A DNA stretch of 64,000 bases from Velocimicrobium porci (GCF_009696045.1 NZ_VUMT01000001.1:124001-188000); one strand, 5' to 3'; counted from the first letter of the stretch, positions 8,501 through 16,607 are shown. A program made the numbers and translations. Notes: generated from the letters alone by a model not told the origin.

Positions 8501-10662
8501 GTAACAGCGATATCTTTATCATCTTCAGTTACACGAACATAATAGTAAGAATAATCAGCCGGAAGCTTAAATTCAACTGTTCCTTCGTTGCCTGTAACTT
8601 TCTTTTCGGCAATACTTAAACCGCCATTTACAATAACTTCTACTTTTCCTACAGAATTGTCGGTTGGATCTTTTACATCGACCTTAATATTAACCTCATT
8701 TGGTTTACTATCTAAAATCGTTCCCATACATTCATCATTTAAAGTATACTGAATCTGTAAATCATTATCTTCCGTAGCATAAGTTCTCATATTATTTAAT
8801 GCTTCATAAACATTATCTCTTGTCAGGCTGTCTGCTAAAACAACCGTTCTTGCAGTATTGGCATCGCCCCATTTTCCTTTATGATTATCCTGGTTATTCG
8901 TTGGAGCTACATGCCATCCTTTGTCCAATGCACGAGTATAATATTCGTAAGATGGGAAATAACCGGATGACCCAATTGCACCCTCACCATTACCAACTTC
9001 AATTAAAGTAATTAAATTATCAAGTTCCGGATCATAATAAGAAAAATCAGTAAAATCTCCAAAAGTTGCTCCTGGATGATTAAACTGGCTGAATGAATTT
9101 GGTACTGTTTTCAATCTTGCATAATAGTTTTGTAATGCAGTATTTCTAGTGGAAAACTCAGATTGTGTTCTACTTTGGAAACCATCTGTTTTAAATGTAT
9201 TCATATGACCTAATCCGTTTGACCAAGTCATCTCATAGCCATAAATACCAACGAACTTATCATCTGTAAACTTATCTGCTAATTCATGTCCTTCTTTCCA
9301 CTCTTCACTCATTGAACCGTCCAAAATATTAGCTTTATCAGCATTATCAAAAGAGTTGGAATGGTCTGTTACTGCCAAAAAGTCAATTTGTTTTGCTGTA
9401 TTTTTTGCATAATCGAATGCCTGTTCACAAGTTCCTGCACCATCAGAATAACTTGTATGGGAATGAACCTGACCAAAATAAATATTATAATTTTCGTTCA
9501 TCCGCTGAGTAAATTTTACTTCCGACTCTGCACTATCTAAATACCCATCCTTTGTTGCTTTCATTTTAAATGTAATTGGAAAAGTATCCAGTACAATTTT
9601 TTTCGTGTAATCTTTCCATGTGACACCATCGTCTGTTGAATATAAAATAGTTGCACCTTCTGTTTCGCTTGATAAAGATACTTCTGTTCCTTTTACCCTT
9701 GCTCCACCGTTTGGGCTTGCTTTTACCGGAGCAACCTGTAGCTGTGTATACTTATAGGTAATCGGAAATCCTTTCACACCATTGTTCATTGTATAAGCAG
9801 TAATTTCTGCCGGTAACTCATCAAGAATAAGTCCTTCTTCTGTATTATATTCCTGTTCGTCTTTGTCATTATATGTATAATATATAGCACTTGAAGTTGC
9901 TGTTGTAAGTGTTACTTTCTGTCCTTTTATAACATTACCGGATTCAGGTGCTGCATTTACAATTGAGATAACAGACTCATCCGGACTTCCAGTCATTACA
10001 ATATCCATAAATCGATGAGTTGCTGTTGCTGTTATAGCCCCTCCATTTATTGCCTTATCAGAAGAAACTGTAAAACGGATATACAACTGCTCCTGATTTC
10101 CTGTCCCTTCCGGAAGATTTGTTACAAATGGTAACATCTCACTATCCTTACTAATTTCTACATCTGCTTCTTTATCTGATATTGGCTCATAATTTAAACC
10201 ATCTGTACTATAACTTACTTTAAAAAATTTAGGACATGCTTTCGACCCCCTCATTGAATAAGAAAGCATAATATCTTTAAAACCTTTTGTTGATGTAACA
10301 ATTTCATAATAACTGTCTTTCACCGCTCCTGTCGATCCAAGCCAGTTATTTGCCGCAAATGGATACGTAGGAATAAATGCCCCTGCTCCATCCGATTTCA
10401 TAAAAGTAAAATAAGAATTCCTATCTGCAAAATCGTTTGCTTTTTCACGATCTGCATAGATTTGAATATCTGTTCCCCCTTTCACCTGACCACTTCCAGC
10501 CCATGATGCTAATGAAAGTCTTTTACTTGTCTGTTTATTGTCTTCCCTCGTAACTTTTGTTTCATCAGCACTTACCAGCACCACATTATTTGTGAAAATA
10601 CTGCTGAACAAAAGAACCATCGCCAAGAAGAAGGCAATAGAACGTCGTTTTTTCACTACCAT
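5593..10662 (-). CDS. Large secreted CehA/McbA-type PHP-domain hydrolase with accessory domains
   Basis: 1,689 residues with a strong GGAGG ribosome site and a signal peptide (basic MVVKKRR, hydrophobic core, cleavage near residue 32). Two chitobiase-C-like repeats (about 232-385) precede a PHP metallo-hydrolase domain starting near residue 390. Its metal motifs are visible: HSHTSYSDG, DFLAVTDHSN, FNHPG and NNQDNHKGKWGD. Then come a beta-rich domain, a glutamine-amidotransferase-like region (about 845-1110), two OB-fold repeats of the extracellular nuclease type (about 1120-1320), a Ser/Asn/Lys linker and a C-terminal Ig-like Big_2 domain (about 1605-1689). No LPXTG or SLH anchor is visible. 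CehA-type enzymes cleave phosphoesters, but the substrate here is unknown. It shares an upstream motif with the secreted phosphatase at 61 kb. Confidence 0.85.
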   Translation of the reverse strand: MVVKKRRSIAFFLAMVLLFSSIFTNNVVLVSADETKVTREDNKQTSKRLSLASWAGSGQVKGGTDIQIYADREKANDFADRNSYFTFMKSDGAGAFIPTYPFAANNWLGSTGAVKDSYYEIVTSTKGFKDIMLSYSMRGSKACPKFFKVSYSTDGLNYEPISDKEADVEISKDSEMLPFVTNLPEGTGNQEQLYIRFTVSSDKAINGGAITATATHRFMDIVMTGSPDESVISIVNAAPESGNVIKGQKVTLTTATSSAIYYTYNDKDEQEYNTEEGLILDELPAEITAYTMNNGVKGFPITYKYTQLQVAPVKASPNGGARVKGTEVSLSSETEGATILYSTDDGVTWKDYTKKIVLDTFPITFKMKATKDGYLDSAESEVKFTQRMNENYNIYFGQVHSHTSYSDGAGTCEQAFDYAKNTAKQIDFLAVTDHSNSFDNADKANILDGSMSEEWKEGHELADKFTDDKFVGIYGYEMTWSNGLGHMNTFKTDGFQSRTQSEFSTRNTALQNYYARLKTVPNSFSQFNHPGATFGDFTDFSYYDPELDNLITLIEVGNGEGAIGSSGYFPSYEYYTRALDKGWHVAPTNNQDNHKGKWGDANTARTVVLADSLTRDNVYEALNNMRTYATEDNDLQIQYTLNDECMGTILDSKPNEVNIKVDVKDPTDNSVGKVEVIVNGGLSIAEKKVTGNEGTVEFKLPADYSYYYVRVTEDDKDIAVTAPVWIDKVESVGISGVSTTETLPVKGQSLDITTEIYNNEQTPLELDSLEFSIDNQVIHTADLKGKGFTSIASCTTEKYTFDYTYNQAGSVNINVTLKGKLNGVSKIYKGVLNLKYVDPGMITKVIIDGSHSNDYVTGYYGGNMGNFSKIAAQESVKVEIAKDTITDETLKDCNLLIISAPAKKGGSSNTGTYTVSHFENEFIQTVKNYVNKGGTVILSGIADYQDREECQTSTELNKLLETMGATTRVNSDQAVDDTNNGGQRYRLYPTDYDKDSKFTKGIVEGQKYSAYSGCTVLIDKEAEAAGKATALIKGHETTFSENTKKFDEYYKEIEKGNAVMLVHETVGKSDIFVSGTVFMSDFEVKAELDNIWDLPYMNYNIMKNILDNVKKVMHTTNISEVRAANKGDVFAVEGTVTAGTTEGNAFFDTIYIQDDTAGINIFPINEGDIKVGQKVRVVGAVDEYLGDLELRVIEANVIDTTMNPIKPKEVSTKDAMDYAKEGGRLVRVEGTITDVIQKEGIVETIKVQDNSGVEARVFIDGYVKYSNENSKKLEDIAVVGKKISAVGLVSYDPDGARIRVRDRSEVVPVSSSGSNHSSNDTSSKPKEDKKDSTVIIEDKATESRITIRTKEDKNGAVTGYDADIEAKCMEGKSGKTTANLELLITDKFLESIRKEDQGKPVSVTLNIADKDITEQMAHQDVKSVVVAIKVPNTIKNSSNVTLKAVNLSKDVLKTAKEEKKSVTFRIADEKGKTNYSWKFKAKDLSNTTNIKSVNTVIDLSTIGANDSILGESTKTVVNDKQNGILLDFSQKGQLPAKATFKVNMNDRERYVKGQKVYVYHVGKNQLETIPKTEVKIDKDGYVSFQIKRGDKYVIVPQKASSELVSTLVDRTKVTTSKTMKKGQSGTINVTLPYDAKGEEKITYQSENKSIATVSKTGKVTSKKKGTTMIKTTVVINKEKKTYHTKITVK

Positions 10663-10739
10663 AACTTTAACCTCCTCTAAAATTTTATTTATGCATTCTA
10701 TAAATGCTATCTTATATTAGCATTTTTTATATTTCCATC

Positions 10740-10758
10740 AAAGGACGCAAGACCTTTT
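10740..10758 (-). promoter_or_regulatory. Inverted-repeat motif AAAGGAC-N4-GACCTTTT upstream of the PHP hydrolase
   Basis: Reads AAAGGACGCAAGACCTTTT on the plus strand, centred 87 bp upstream of the start codon. The same motif lies 90 bp upstream of the secreted phosphatase gene at 61151. A TTGATG / TAATAT promoter-like pair follows at once, so the motif touches the -35 region. The rest of the 351-bp divergent gap to ldh (10663-11013) is very AT-rich and shows no further gene. Confidence 0.6.
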
Positions 10759-11013
10759 ATTGTTTATTTTTACTTATAATTATGTTTTTTTGTTTCTCTT
10801 TTTGTTTATTTATAACTATACTTTTGCTCCTGTTATTTTATTTATTGTATATTTTTTAATGGATATTTATAAGTTTTGTTATTTTTTAGCAGTTAAATAC
10901 TAAAATATTCTCACTTTTTCTAAAAATTATTATCTTCTACTTATAAAATATTCAATTTTGTAGTATGATATTCTCGTACAATGAAATAAATAGTAGTAAA
11001 GTGAGGAAAACTT

Positions 11014-11970
11014 ATGCAACCAAAAATCGGAAAATTAGTTTTGATTGGTGCCGGAAATGTAGGCTCCGCCGTATTAAATTCTTTAATGCAATTAAACGTA
11101 GTAAATGAAATTGTAGTAATTGACTATAATAAAGACAAAGCTTTAGGTGAAGTATTAGATGCAAGCCATACAACTGCCTTCGTATACAGTTCGAATGTAG
11201 TTGTAAGAGTTGGTGATTACAGCGATTGTGCTGATGCACAAATTATTATTATGACAGCCGGACCTAGTATCAAACCAGGTGACAAACGTGACCGAATGGT
11301 GCTTCTTGATAAAAATGTTACTGTTATGTGTGAAACAATGGAGAAAATCACTTCTTATACACGAGAAGCAATTATTATTAACGTATCAAATCCTCTTGAT
11401 ATCTTAACTTATGTTGCACAAACAAAATTCGACTATCCAAAAGAAAAGCTTTTCGGAACAGGAACCTTATTAGATACCGCCCGCTTTAACAGAATGATTG
11501 CAGATATTTGCCACGTAGATGCTAAAAATGTAACCGGTTTTGTTCTCGGTGAGCATGGAACAACTTCTTTTGTACCTTGGAATACGGTAAACATTGTAGG
11601 AGTTCCTTTTGAAGAATTCAAAACCCAATTCTCATTAACAGAAAATATTAATAAAGAAAAAATTCTAAATGATATCAAAGAAGCAGGTATGGATATTTTA
11701 CAATTAAAAGGTTATACAAGCTCTGGTATTGCCTTAAGCGTATGCCGTCTGGTTGATGCAATTATTCATAATGAACATTGTGTACTTCCTGTTTCTATCC
11801 TTTTAAATGGTCAATATGGTATCCACGATGTTTCTCTAAGCCTTCCTTGTGTCATCACCTCAGGGGGAATTGAACGTGTTCTTGAACTCCCTCTTGATGA
11901 AAATGGAAAGAAGGATTTACAGATTTGCGTTGATAAATTAAAGAATATTATAAAAGATTTAAACCTATAG
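11014..11970 (+). CDS. ldh: L-lactate dehydrogenase family protein
   Basis: NAD-dependent 2-hydroxyacid dehydrogenase of the lactate/malate family, 318 residues, reducing pyruvate to L-lactate in the cytosol. GAGNVGSAV near residue 13 binds NAD. GDKRDRMVLL is the mobile substrate loop, NPLDILTYV carries the substrate-binding region and GEHGTTSF the catalytic His. The GTGTLLDTARF block is typical of LDH rather than malate dehydrogenase. GEHGTTS replaces the common GEHGDS, so a hydroxyisocaproate-type specificity is possible. The start follows GTGAGGAAA. It stands alone and is divergent from the PHP hydrolase gene. Confidence 0.88.
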   Translation: MQPKIGKLVLIGAGNVGSAVLNSLMQLNVVNEIVVIDYNKDKALGEVLDASHTTAFVYSSNVVVRVGDYSDCADAQIIIMTAGPSIKPGDKRDRMVLLDKNVTVMCETMEKITSYTREAIIINVSNPLDILTYVAQTKFDYPKEKLFGTGTLLDTARFNRMIADICHVDAKNVTGFVLGEHGTTSFVPWNTVNIVGVPFEEFKTQFSLTENINKEKILNDIKEAGMDILQLKGYTSSGIALSVCRLVDAIIHNEHCVLPVSILLNGQYGIHDVSLSLPCVITSGGIERVLELPLDENGKKDLQICVDKLKNIIKDLNL

Positions 11971-11990
11971 ACTTACATTGTAAAAAGTTT

Positions 11991-12034
11991 CTCGCAAAGC
12001 GAGATTCTTCGCCTGAGGCGGGTCGTTTTAGCGA
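11991..12034. repeat. Three small tandem hairpins downstream of ldh
   Basis: CTCGC-AAA-GCGAG (11991-12003), CGCC-TGA-GGCG (12010-12020) and TCG-N6-CGA (12023-12034) follow one another and lead into the terminator. They may be a small REP-like unit or part of the ldh 3' untranslated region. Confidence 0.45.
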
Positions 12035-12045
12035 TATAATTCATC

Positions 12046-12109
12046 GCCGAGAACTCACAAAATCTCATATAAATGCTACGTTTTCATGGGTTCTCGGCAT
12101 TTTATTTTT
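12046..12109. terminator. Long-loop terminator between ldh and the DUF1284 gene
   Basis: GCCGAGAAC (12046-12054) pairs with GTTCTCGGC (12090-12098); the stem can extend to 11 bp. A loop of about 30 nt and a T-rich plus-strand tail follow. It serves ldh and sits between convergent genes. Confidence 0.75.
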
Positions 12110-12135
12110 CACTAATTTCCAAAACAAACGCTTTT

Positions 12136-12531
12136 CTAAATAAAAGAATCTAAAAATGCCTGATACGAACAAAGCCCTGCTTTATACCATCTGCAAGTTC
12201 CACATATTCTATCAAATGTAGCTTCATCCATCTTTTTTCTCAACAGTTCTCTCAACTCGTTATAAGAATATGTCTTGCCTTGTAATGATAAAGCCTCTAT
12301 CACATTTTTATCTTTTGCATCAACATCCTTTGTTCCAAGTCGACATTGGTTTTCCCCTATGCAATTCGGACAATTTTTACAAATCACATCTGCTTTTGTT
12401 ATAATTTCTACTTCTGTACCAGAAGCTCTTGTTTTTTGTATAACCGATTTCATGCCTTCGGTAAACTTATCATTATACCCTTCTCCTTTAAATAACTGCA
12501 TACAAAGTAAATGATGTCCTCTTATTTTCAT
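12136..12531 (-). CDS. DUF1284 domain-containing protein
   Basis: 131 residues from the ATG at 12531, whose ribosome site GGGAG lies 11 bases upstream; a TTG at 12564 is an alternative start. The N-terminus KIRGHHLLCMQLF is the DUF1284 signature. Two Cys groups are visible: CKNCPNC...C in the middle and CGTCRWYKAGLC near the C-terminus. The pattern suggests an Fe-S cluster or zinc site, but the family has no established function. It directly follows the lipoate ligase gene on the same strand, so they are probably cotranscribed; a link to lipoate or Fe-S metabolism is inference only. Confidence 0.75.
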   Translation of the reverse strand: MKIRGHHLLCMQLFKGEGYNDKFTEGMKSVIQKTRASGTEVEIITKADVICKNCPNCIGENQCRLGTKDVDAKDKNVIEALSLQGKTYSYNELRELLRKKMDEATFDRICGTCRWYKAGLCSYQAFLDSFI

Positions 12532-12581
12532 CTTTTTATTAACTCCCTTTATCTCTTCGTTCAATCCATTTCTGACTTTTT

Positions 12582-13529
12582 TTAATCTAATATTTTAGTT
12601 AACTCCTCTTCCCACGCTTCTTGAAGTAATTGCTCTTTATATTTTATTCCTTCTATCCTTCTCAAAAAATCAGTAAAGTCATATTGGATTCTTGCATCTG
12701 AATATACTTTTGGTTTTTCAACCATTTCCTCTTCAACAAAAAATACGAATTGAAATAATCCTTTTTTTGTTTTCTCCTCAAATATAAGACTACATTTCGG
12801 ACTTTCTCCAAAAATCCAGAAAGGTTGTTTATATTTTACCAGATAATTTTTATCTTTAACACCTTCTATATATTCTTCTTTTTCTATTGCAAATCGTTCT
12901 AAAAAAATTTCTGTAATTGCTTTCTTCAGACCTGGTATCTGAATCATTGGATTGAATTCTTTTAAATTCACTACCCTTGCACGCACAGATTCGACACCGT
13001 TAAACTTTAATTTTTTTACATTTACTTTAAGAGAATGCGCTAAATGTTCCATATTTATATCAACCAGCAGCGTTCCATGAAGAATTCTCTTATTATCCTC
13101 TTCATAATAGGCAATACCGGAGAATTTTTTATGTCCCACTAATAAATCATTATTCACATGCTCGATGTGTTTTACCTGATAAGAATTTAATGCTTCCAAA
13201 ATTCCATCTAAAAAACATTGCTCTAGTTTCTGTCTTTCACTTTCTAACCTGTTACCTTTATCATATAAAAAAGAATAATTTAAATTTCCCAAATCTTGAT
13301 ATACACATCCCCCACCTGACAATCTCCTTGCAATATTAATCTGATTTTCTTCACAATAAGAAATATTGCACTCCAAATATGCACACTGGTTATTTCCAAG
13401 AACAATCGTTTTCTCCGACTGCCACAAAAATATAATCGCTTCATCGGCTTTTAAATTTTTTAATAGCTCTTCTTCAATCGCTAAATTTTCATAGATAGAA
13501 TCTGTTGTTGAAAGAATAACTCTATTCAC
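12582..13529 (-). CDS. lplA: Lipoate-protein ligase A
   Basis: Activates free lipoate with ATP and attaches it to lipoyl domains (glycine cleavage H protein or 2-oxoacid dehydrogenases). 315 residues with a GTG start. RRLSGGGCVYQDLGNLNYS near residue 68 is the lipoate/AMP-binding core, and KFSGIAYYEEDNKRILHGTLL carries the catalytic Lys region. The C-terminal accessory domain is present, as in bacterial LplA. The GTG start overlaps the stop codon of an lpdA remnant (GTGAATAG), showing that lplA was once coupled to dihydrolipoamide dehydrogenase. How the gene is transcribed after loss of lpdA is unclear. Confidence 0.9.
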   Translation of the reverse strand: MNRVILSTTDSIYENLAIEEELLKNLKADEAIIFLWQSEKTIVLGNNQCAYLECNISYCEENQINIARRLSGGGCVYQDLGNLNYSFLYDKGNRLESERQKLEQCFLDGILEALNSYQVKHIEHVNNDLLVGHKKFSGIAYYEEDNKRILHGTLLVDINMEHLAHSLKVNVKKLKFNGVESVRARVVNLKEFNPMIQIPGLKKAITEIFLERFAIEKEEYIEGVKDKNYLVKYKQPFWIFGESPKCSLIFEEKTKKGLFQFVFFVEEEMVEKPKVYSDARIQYDFTDFLRRIEGIKYKEQLLQEAWEEELTKILD

Positions 13530-13620
13530 AGTAATGGATTGCTCCTATTGATAAGCCAAGAGAAGCTTCATGAATCAATTCTCCCAGTGTTGGATGTGGA
13601 AATACCGTACGGAGAAGTTC
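13522..13620 (-). pseudogene. lpdA: Remnant of dihydrolipoamide dehydrogenase C-terminus
   Basis: An open stretch of 32 codons ends in TAG and reads RTVFPHPTLGELIHEASLG in its middle. This is the conserved C-terminal HPT...HEA motif of E3 dihydrolipoamide dehydrogenases, including the catalytic His-Glu pair. A TAA stop lies immediately upstream and no further E3 sequence follows. The stop codon overlaps the lplA start as in an intact lpdA-lplA operon. I infer a deletion that removed the 5' nine-tenths of the gene and left the coupled junction. Confidence 0.75.
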
Positions 13621-13683
13621 TTACCTTTCTTATCCATCGTCAATTCATTTTTGTCTTTTTTCTAAGGCGTAGTATACCACTAC

Positions 13684-13750
13684 ATAAGCTGTGTTTTCTA
13701 TCGGCAAAGAAACATCCATTTTTGTTCTTGCCCAAAGAAACACAGCTTAT
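13684..13750. repeat. Long imperfect hairpin in the lplA-trpS gap
   Basis: Arms of about 15 bp, ATAAGCTGTGTTT and AAACACAGCTTAT, continue inward with a GGCAA-A-GAA / TTC-TTGCC pairing, giving a 67-nt hairpin. There is no clear T-run on the minus strand. It may be a miniature element at the lpdA deletion scar or a trpS terminator. Confidence 0.5.
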
Positions 13751-13779
13751 TTATTAATCCGGCACTCTGACCCGATATT

Positions 13780-13886
13780 CTAATGTAACTCTGCCTGTTC
13801 CAATAATTCTTTTGCTCTGTTATAATCCATTTCTGAAACAAACACGTCTAACCCTTTTACCACACCAGCTCTGATTCCTGTCTGGC
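13780..13886 (-). pseudogene. Fragment of a small protein tail after trpS (DUF2007-like)
   Basis: A reading frame open from the trpS end to a TAG at 13780 reads GLDVFVSEMDYNRAKELLE near its end. The D-Y-x-R-A-K-E-L-L pattern is like the C-terminus of DUF2007-type small proteins. There is no ribosome site or upstream part, so it is probably a gene tail left by the same rearrangement that removed lpdA. Confidence 0.35.
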
Positions 13887-14891
13887 TTATCGGATTCGTT
13901 CTGTCAATCCTACTTTCTTCTGAACTTTTCTCAATGTCTTCGTTGCGTAATATTGTGCCTTTTCATCATTCATTTTAATCATGCTATCCAAATATTTCTT
14001 ATCTTTTAACAACTGTTGATACTTGTCTTGTAATGGTTTTAACATAGATGCAACTGCCTCTCCGACTGCAAGTTTAAAATCACCATATCCTTTTCCATCA
14101 AATTCCCGTTCTACTTCTTCTCTTGTTTTTCCGGTTACAGAACTATAAATATCAATTAAATTACAAATACCAGGTTTTTCTTCTGAATAAACTACTTCAC
14201 ATCCGGAATCAGTAACTGCACGTTTGAATTTGCGAATAATCGTATCTGGATCATCCATTAACAAAATACTTGCATTCGGATTTTCGTCTGATTTAGACAT
14301 CTTCTTTGTTGGGTCTTGAAGACTCATGATTTTAGCACCTACTTTTCCGATATAAGGTTCTGGAATTGTAAATACATCACCATAAATACTGTTAAAACGC
14401 TCAGCAATATCTCTTGTAATCTCTAAATGCTGTTTTTGGTCGGCTCCAATTGGAACTACATCTGCCTGATAAAGAAGAATATCTGCTGCCATTAACACAG
14501 GATACGTAAATAAACCTGCATTTATATTATCAGCATGCTTTGCAGCTTTATCTTTAAATTGAGTCATTCTGTTTAATTCACCCATATAAGTAAAACAACT
14601 TAGAATCCAGCTCAGTTCTGCATGTCCAGACACATGTGACTGATAATAAATACAATTTTTTTCCGGGTCAAGACCTGCTGCTACATACAGAGCATACAAA
14701 GCTCGTGCCCTCTGTCTGAATTCTGTAGGATTTTGTCTGACTGTTAAAGAATGAAGATCCATTACTCCATAAATACATTCATATTCTTCGTTCAACGTTA
14801 CCCAGTTCTTTAAAGCTCCAAGATAATTCCCCAATGTTAAATTCCCGGTTGCCTGCATACCACTATAAAGAACTTTTTTTCCATCTATCAT
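13887..14891 (-). CDS. trpS: Tryptophan--tRNA ligase
   Basis: Class I aminoacyl-tRNA synthetase charging tRNA-Trp, 334 residues, the usual bacterial length. The start at 14891 follows AGGAG. The N-terminal LYSGMQATGNLTLGNYLGAL holds the TxGN form of the HIGH motif. KIMSLQDPTKKMSKSDEN near residue 190 holds the KMSKS loop, and GADQKQHLEITRDIAERFN is the family's Trp/ATP-site block. The upstream 200 bp show no T-box specifier, terminator or leader, so simple constitutive expression is likely. Confidence 0.95.
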   Translation of the reverse strand: MIDGKKVLYSGMQATGNLTLGNYLGALKNWVTLNEEYECIYGVMDLHSLTVRQNPTEFRQRARALYALYVAAGLDPEKNCIYYQSHVSGHAELSWILSCFTYMGELNRMTQFKDKAAKHADNINAGLFTYPVLMAADILLYQADVVPIGADQKQHLEITRDIAERFNSIYGDVFTIPEPYIGKVGAKIMSLQDPTKKMSKSDENPNASILLMDDPDTIIRKFKRAVTDSGCEVVYSEEKPGICNLIDIYSSVTGKTREEVEREFDGKGYGDFKLAVGEAVASMLKPLQDKYQQLLKDKKYLDSMIKMNDEKAQYYATKTLRKVQKKVGLTERIR

Positions 14892-15040
14892 GTTTCTCGC
14901 TCCTGTCTTATTTCAATATTTTTATTACCCATTATAGCCTATTCCATCCCAAATGTCCAATCGAACCAAACGCAAACAATACCGACTTGAATATAGAAAT
15001 AAATTATCGTTTACAAACAAATTAAGTTTATAAAACAAAA

Positions 15041-15091
15041 AATATAGTAAAGACATTCCTTTTGTATACACAAGTGAACCTTTACTATATT
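15041..15091 (-). terminator. Terminator of cysK (first copy)
   Basis: AATATAGTAAAG and CTTTACTATATT form a perfect 12-bp stem with a loop of about 27 nt; the minus-strand transcript ends in TTTTTTG. Confidence 0.7.
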
Positions 15092-15109
15092 TTCAGTTAA
15101 TATGATTTT

Positions 15110-16039
15110 TTATTCTGCAAACATTGCTGTAGACAAATACCGCTCTCCCGTATCCGGTAATAATGCAACAATCGTTTTTCCTTTATTCTCCGGTCTTTTT
15201 GCAAGCTCAGAAGCAACAAAGGCACTTGCTCCCGATGATATACCAACTAAAATTCCATCCTTTCTTGCAATCAGACGCCCTGTTTCAAATGCCTCCTCAT
15301 TTGTTACCGTAACAACCTCATCATATATTGTCTTATCTAAAACATCTGGTACAAAACCGGCACCAATTCCTTGTATTTTATGTGGTCCAGCAGTACCTTT
15401 TGATAAAACCGGAGAATCCGCCGGCTCTACTGCCACAATTTTAACATTAGGATTTTGTTCTTTTAAATATCTTCCAACTCCGGTAATTGTACCGCCTGTT
15501 CCGATTCCGGCAACAAAGATGTCTACCTTCCCATCTGTATCCTTCCAGATTTCCTGTCCTGTTGTCTGATAATGTATCGCCGGATTTGCTTTGTTTTCAA
15601 ATTGGCTTGGAATAAAACTATTTGGAATCTCTTTCGCAAGCTCTTCTGCTTTTGCAATTGCCCCTTTCATACCTTTTATTCCTTCTGTAAGAACAAGTTC
15701 TGCACCATATGCTTTCAATAAATTTCTTCGCTCCACACTCATTGTATCCGGCATAGTTAATATAATCCGATAGCCTTTTGCCGCTGCAATCGAAGATAAT
15801 CCAATTCCTGTATTTCCACTTGTAGGTTCGATAATCACAGAACCTTCTTTTAATAATCCTTCTTTCTCCGCCTCTTCAATCATTGCATTCGCAATCCGGT
15901 CTTTCACACTGCCTGCCGGATTAAAATATTCCACTTTTGCCAAAATAGCATTATCTAATCCTTTTTCTTTGCTTAAACCTTTCAATGTCACTAACGGTGT
16001 ATTTCCTATTAATTCTGTAATTGATTGATATATTTTCAT
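15110..16039 (-). CDS. cysK: Cysteine synthase A (O-acetylserine sulfhydrylase)
   Basis: PLP enzyme making cysteine from O-acetylserine and sulfide; cytosolic, 309 residues. [14 protein letters not shown] near residue 41 holds the Schiff-base Lys. [11 protein letters not shown] and [15 protein letters not shown] are the substrate and phosphate loops, and [11 protein letters not shown] near the C-terminus completes the PLP site. [10 protein letters not shown] is the CysK-type loop. The gene has a near-consensus promoter, and an Rrf2-family regulator gene lies just upstream on the same strand, which suggests cysteine- or Fe-S-responsive control. A second, divergent copy lies at 18.3 kb. Confidence 0.93.
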   Translation of the reverse strand: MKIYQSITELIGNTPLVTLKGLSKEKGLDNAILAKVEYFNPAGSVKDRIANAMIEEAEKEGLLKEGSVIIEPTSGNTGIGLSSIAAAKGYRIILTMPDTMSVERRNLLKAYGAELVLTEGIKGMKGAIAKAEELAKEIPNSFIPSQFENKANPAIHYQTTGQEIWKDTDGKVDIFVAGIGTGGTITGVGRYLKEQNPNVKIVAVEPADSPVLSKGTAGPHKIQGIGAGFVPDVLDKTIYDEVVTVTNEEAFETGRLIARKDGILVGISSGASAFVASELAKRPENKGKTIVALLPDTGERYLSTAMFAE

Positions 16040-16086
16040 CGTATCTCTCCTTTTTCTTTATATAGTTTTCCTATCTGTTTAGTATG

Positions 16087-16115
16087 ATTATATAATCTAT
16101 TTTTCATTTTGTCAA
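16087..16115 (-). promoter_or_regulatory. Near-consensus cysK promoter
   Basis: Minus strand: TTGACA (16110-16115), 17-bp spacer, TATAAT (16087-16092). ATACTAAACAGATAG just downstream overlaps the start site and partly resembles the dyad upstream of the Rrf2 gene. Confidence 0.8.
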
Positions 16116-16169
16116 ACATTTTTTATTCCAAATGATGTCGGGGGCAAAAGATATTTTTTAATTTCCCTC

Positions 16170-16607
16170 TTAAATACAATAATCTCCCTCTGTAAATCTT
16201 TTGCTTTGTTCAACCAAATCCTCTAAAGTGACACTGTCCACATAATCATTAATTACGTTATAGAGTCCCTGCCAAAAAGGAAGCGTCATACAGAACTCTT
16301 TTCTTTCACATTGATTTGGCTCATCCTCCAAACAGGCAACTGGAGCAATGCTCCCTTCTGTTATTCTTAATATATCCCCTGCTGTATATTCTTTTGGATC
16401 TTTTGCAAGTCGATATCCACCATTATTTCCACGAGAACTTTTTAAATAACCTGCTTTATTCAATAATGGAACAATCTGTTCCAAATATTTTACTGTAATC
16501 CCCTGACGTTCAGCGATTGCTTTTAACGGAATAAACTCTCCCGTATCATAAATCGCTAAATCCAGCATAACTCGCAATGCATATCTTCCCTTTGTTGATA
16601 TTTTCAT
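16170..16607 (-). CDS. Rrf2/IscR-family transcriptional regulator
   Basis: 145 residues from the ATG at 16607. MKISTKGRYALRVMLDLA opens a winged helix with YLEQIVPLLNKAGYLKSSRG as recognition helix and wing. Three Cys in the pattern C-x7-C-x5-C (ACLEDEPNQCERKEFC, about residues 90-105) match the IscR-type [2Fe-2S] ligand loop and are absent from CymR. It could therefore sense Fe-S or redox state while controlling the adjacent cysK. The upstream leader holds ATACT-N8-AGTAT, a plausible self-operator. It has its own promoter, so cysK is not strictly in an operon with it. Confidence 0.88.
   Translation of the reverse strand: MKISTKGRYALRVMLDLAIYDTGEFIPLKAIAERQGITVKYLEQIVPLLNKAGYLKSSRGNNGGYRLAKDPKEYTAGDILRITEGSIAPVACLEDEPNQCERKEFCMTLPFWQGLYNVINDYVDSVTLEDLVEQSKRFTEGDYCI

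Noticed and set aside
13539-13757. Plus-strand frame across the lpdA remnant
   Set aside because: The minus-strand translation matches the E3 C-terminus; the plus frame has no ribosome site and runs into the hairpin.
14892-15040. Possible T-box leader before trpS
   Set aside because: No specifier loop, T-box sequence or antiterminator could be found upstream of the start.
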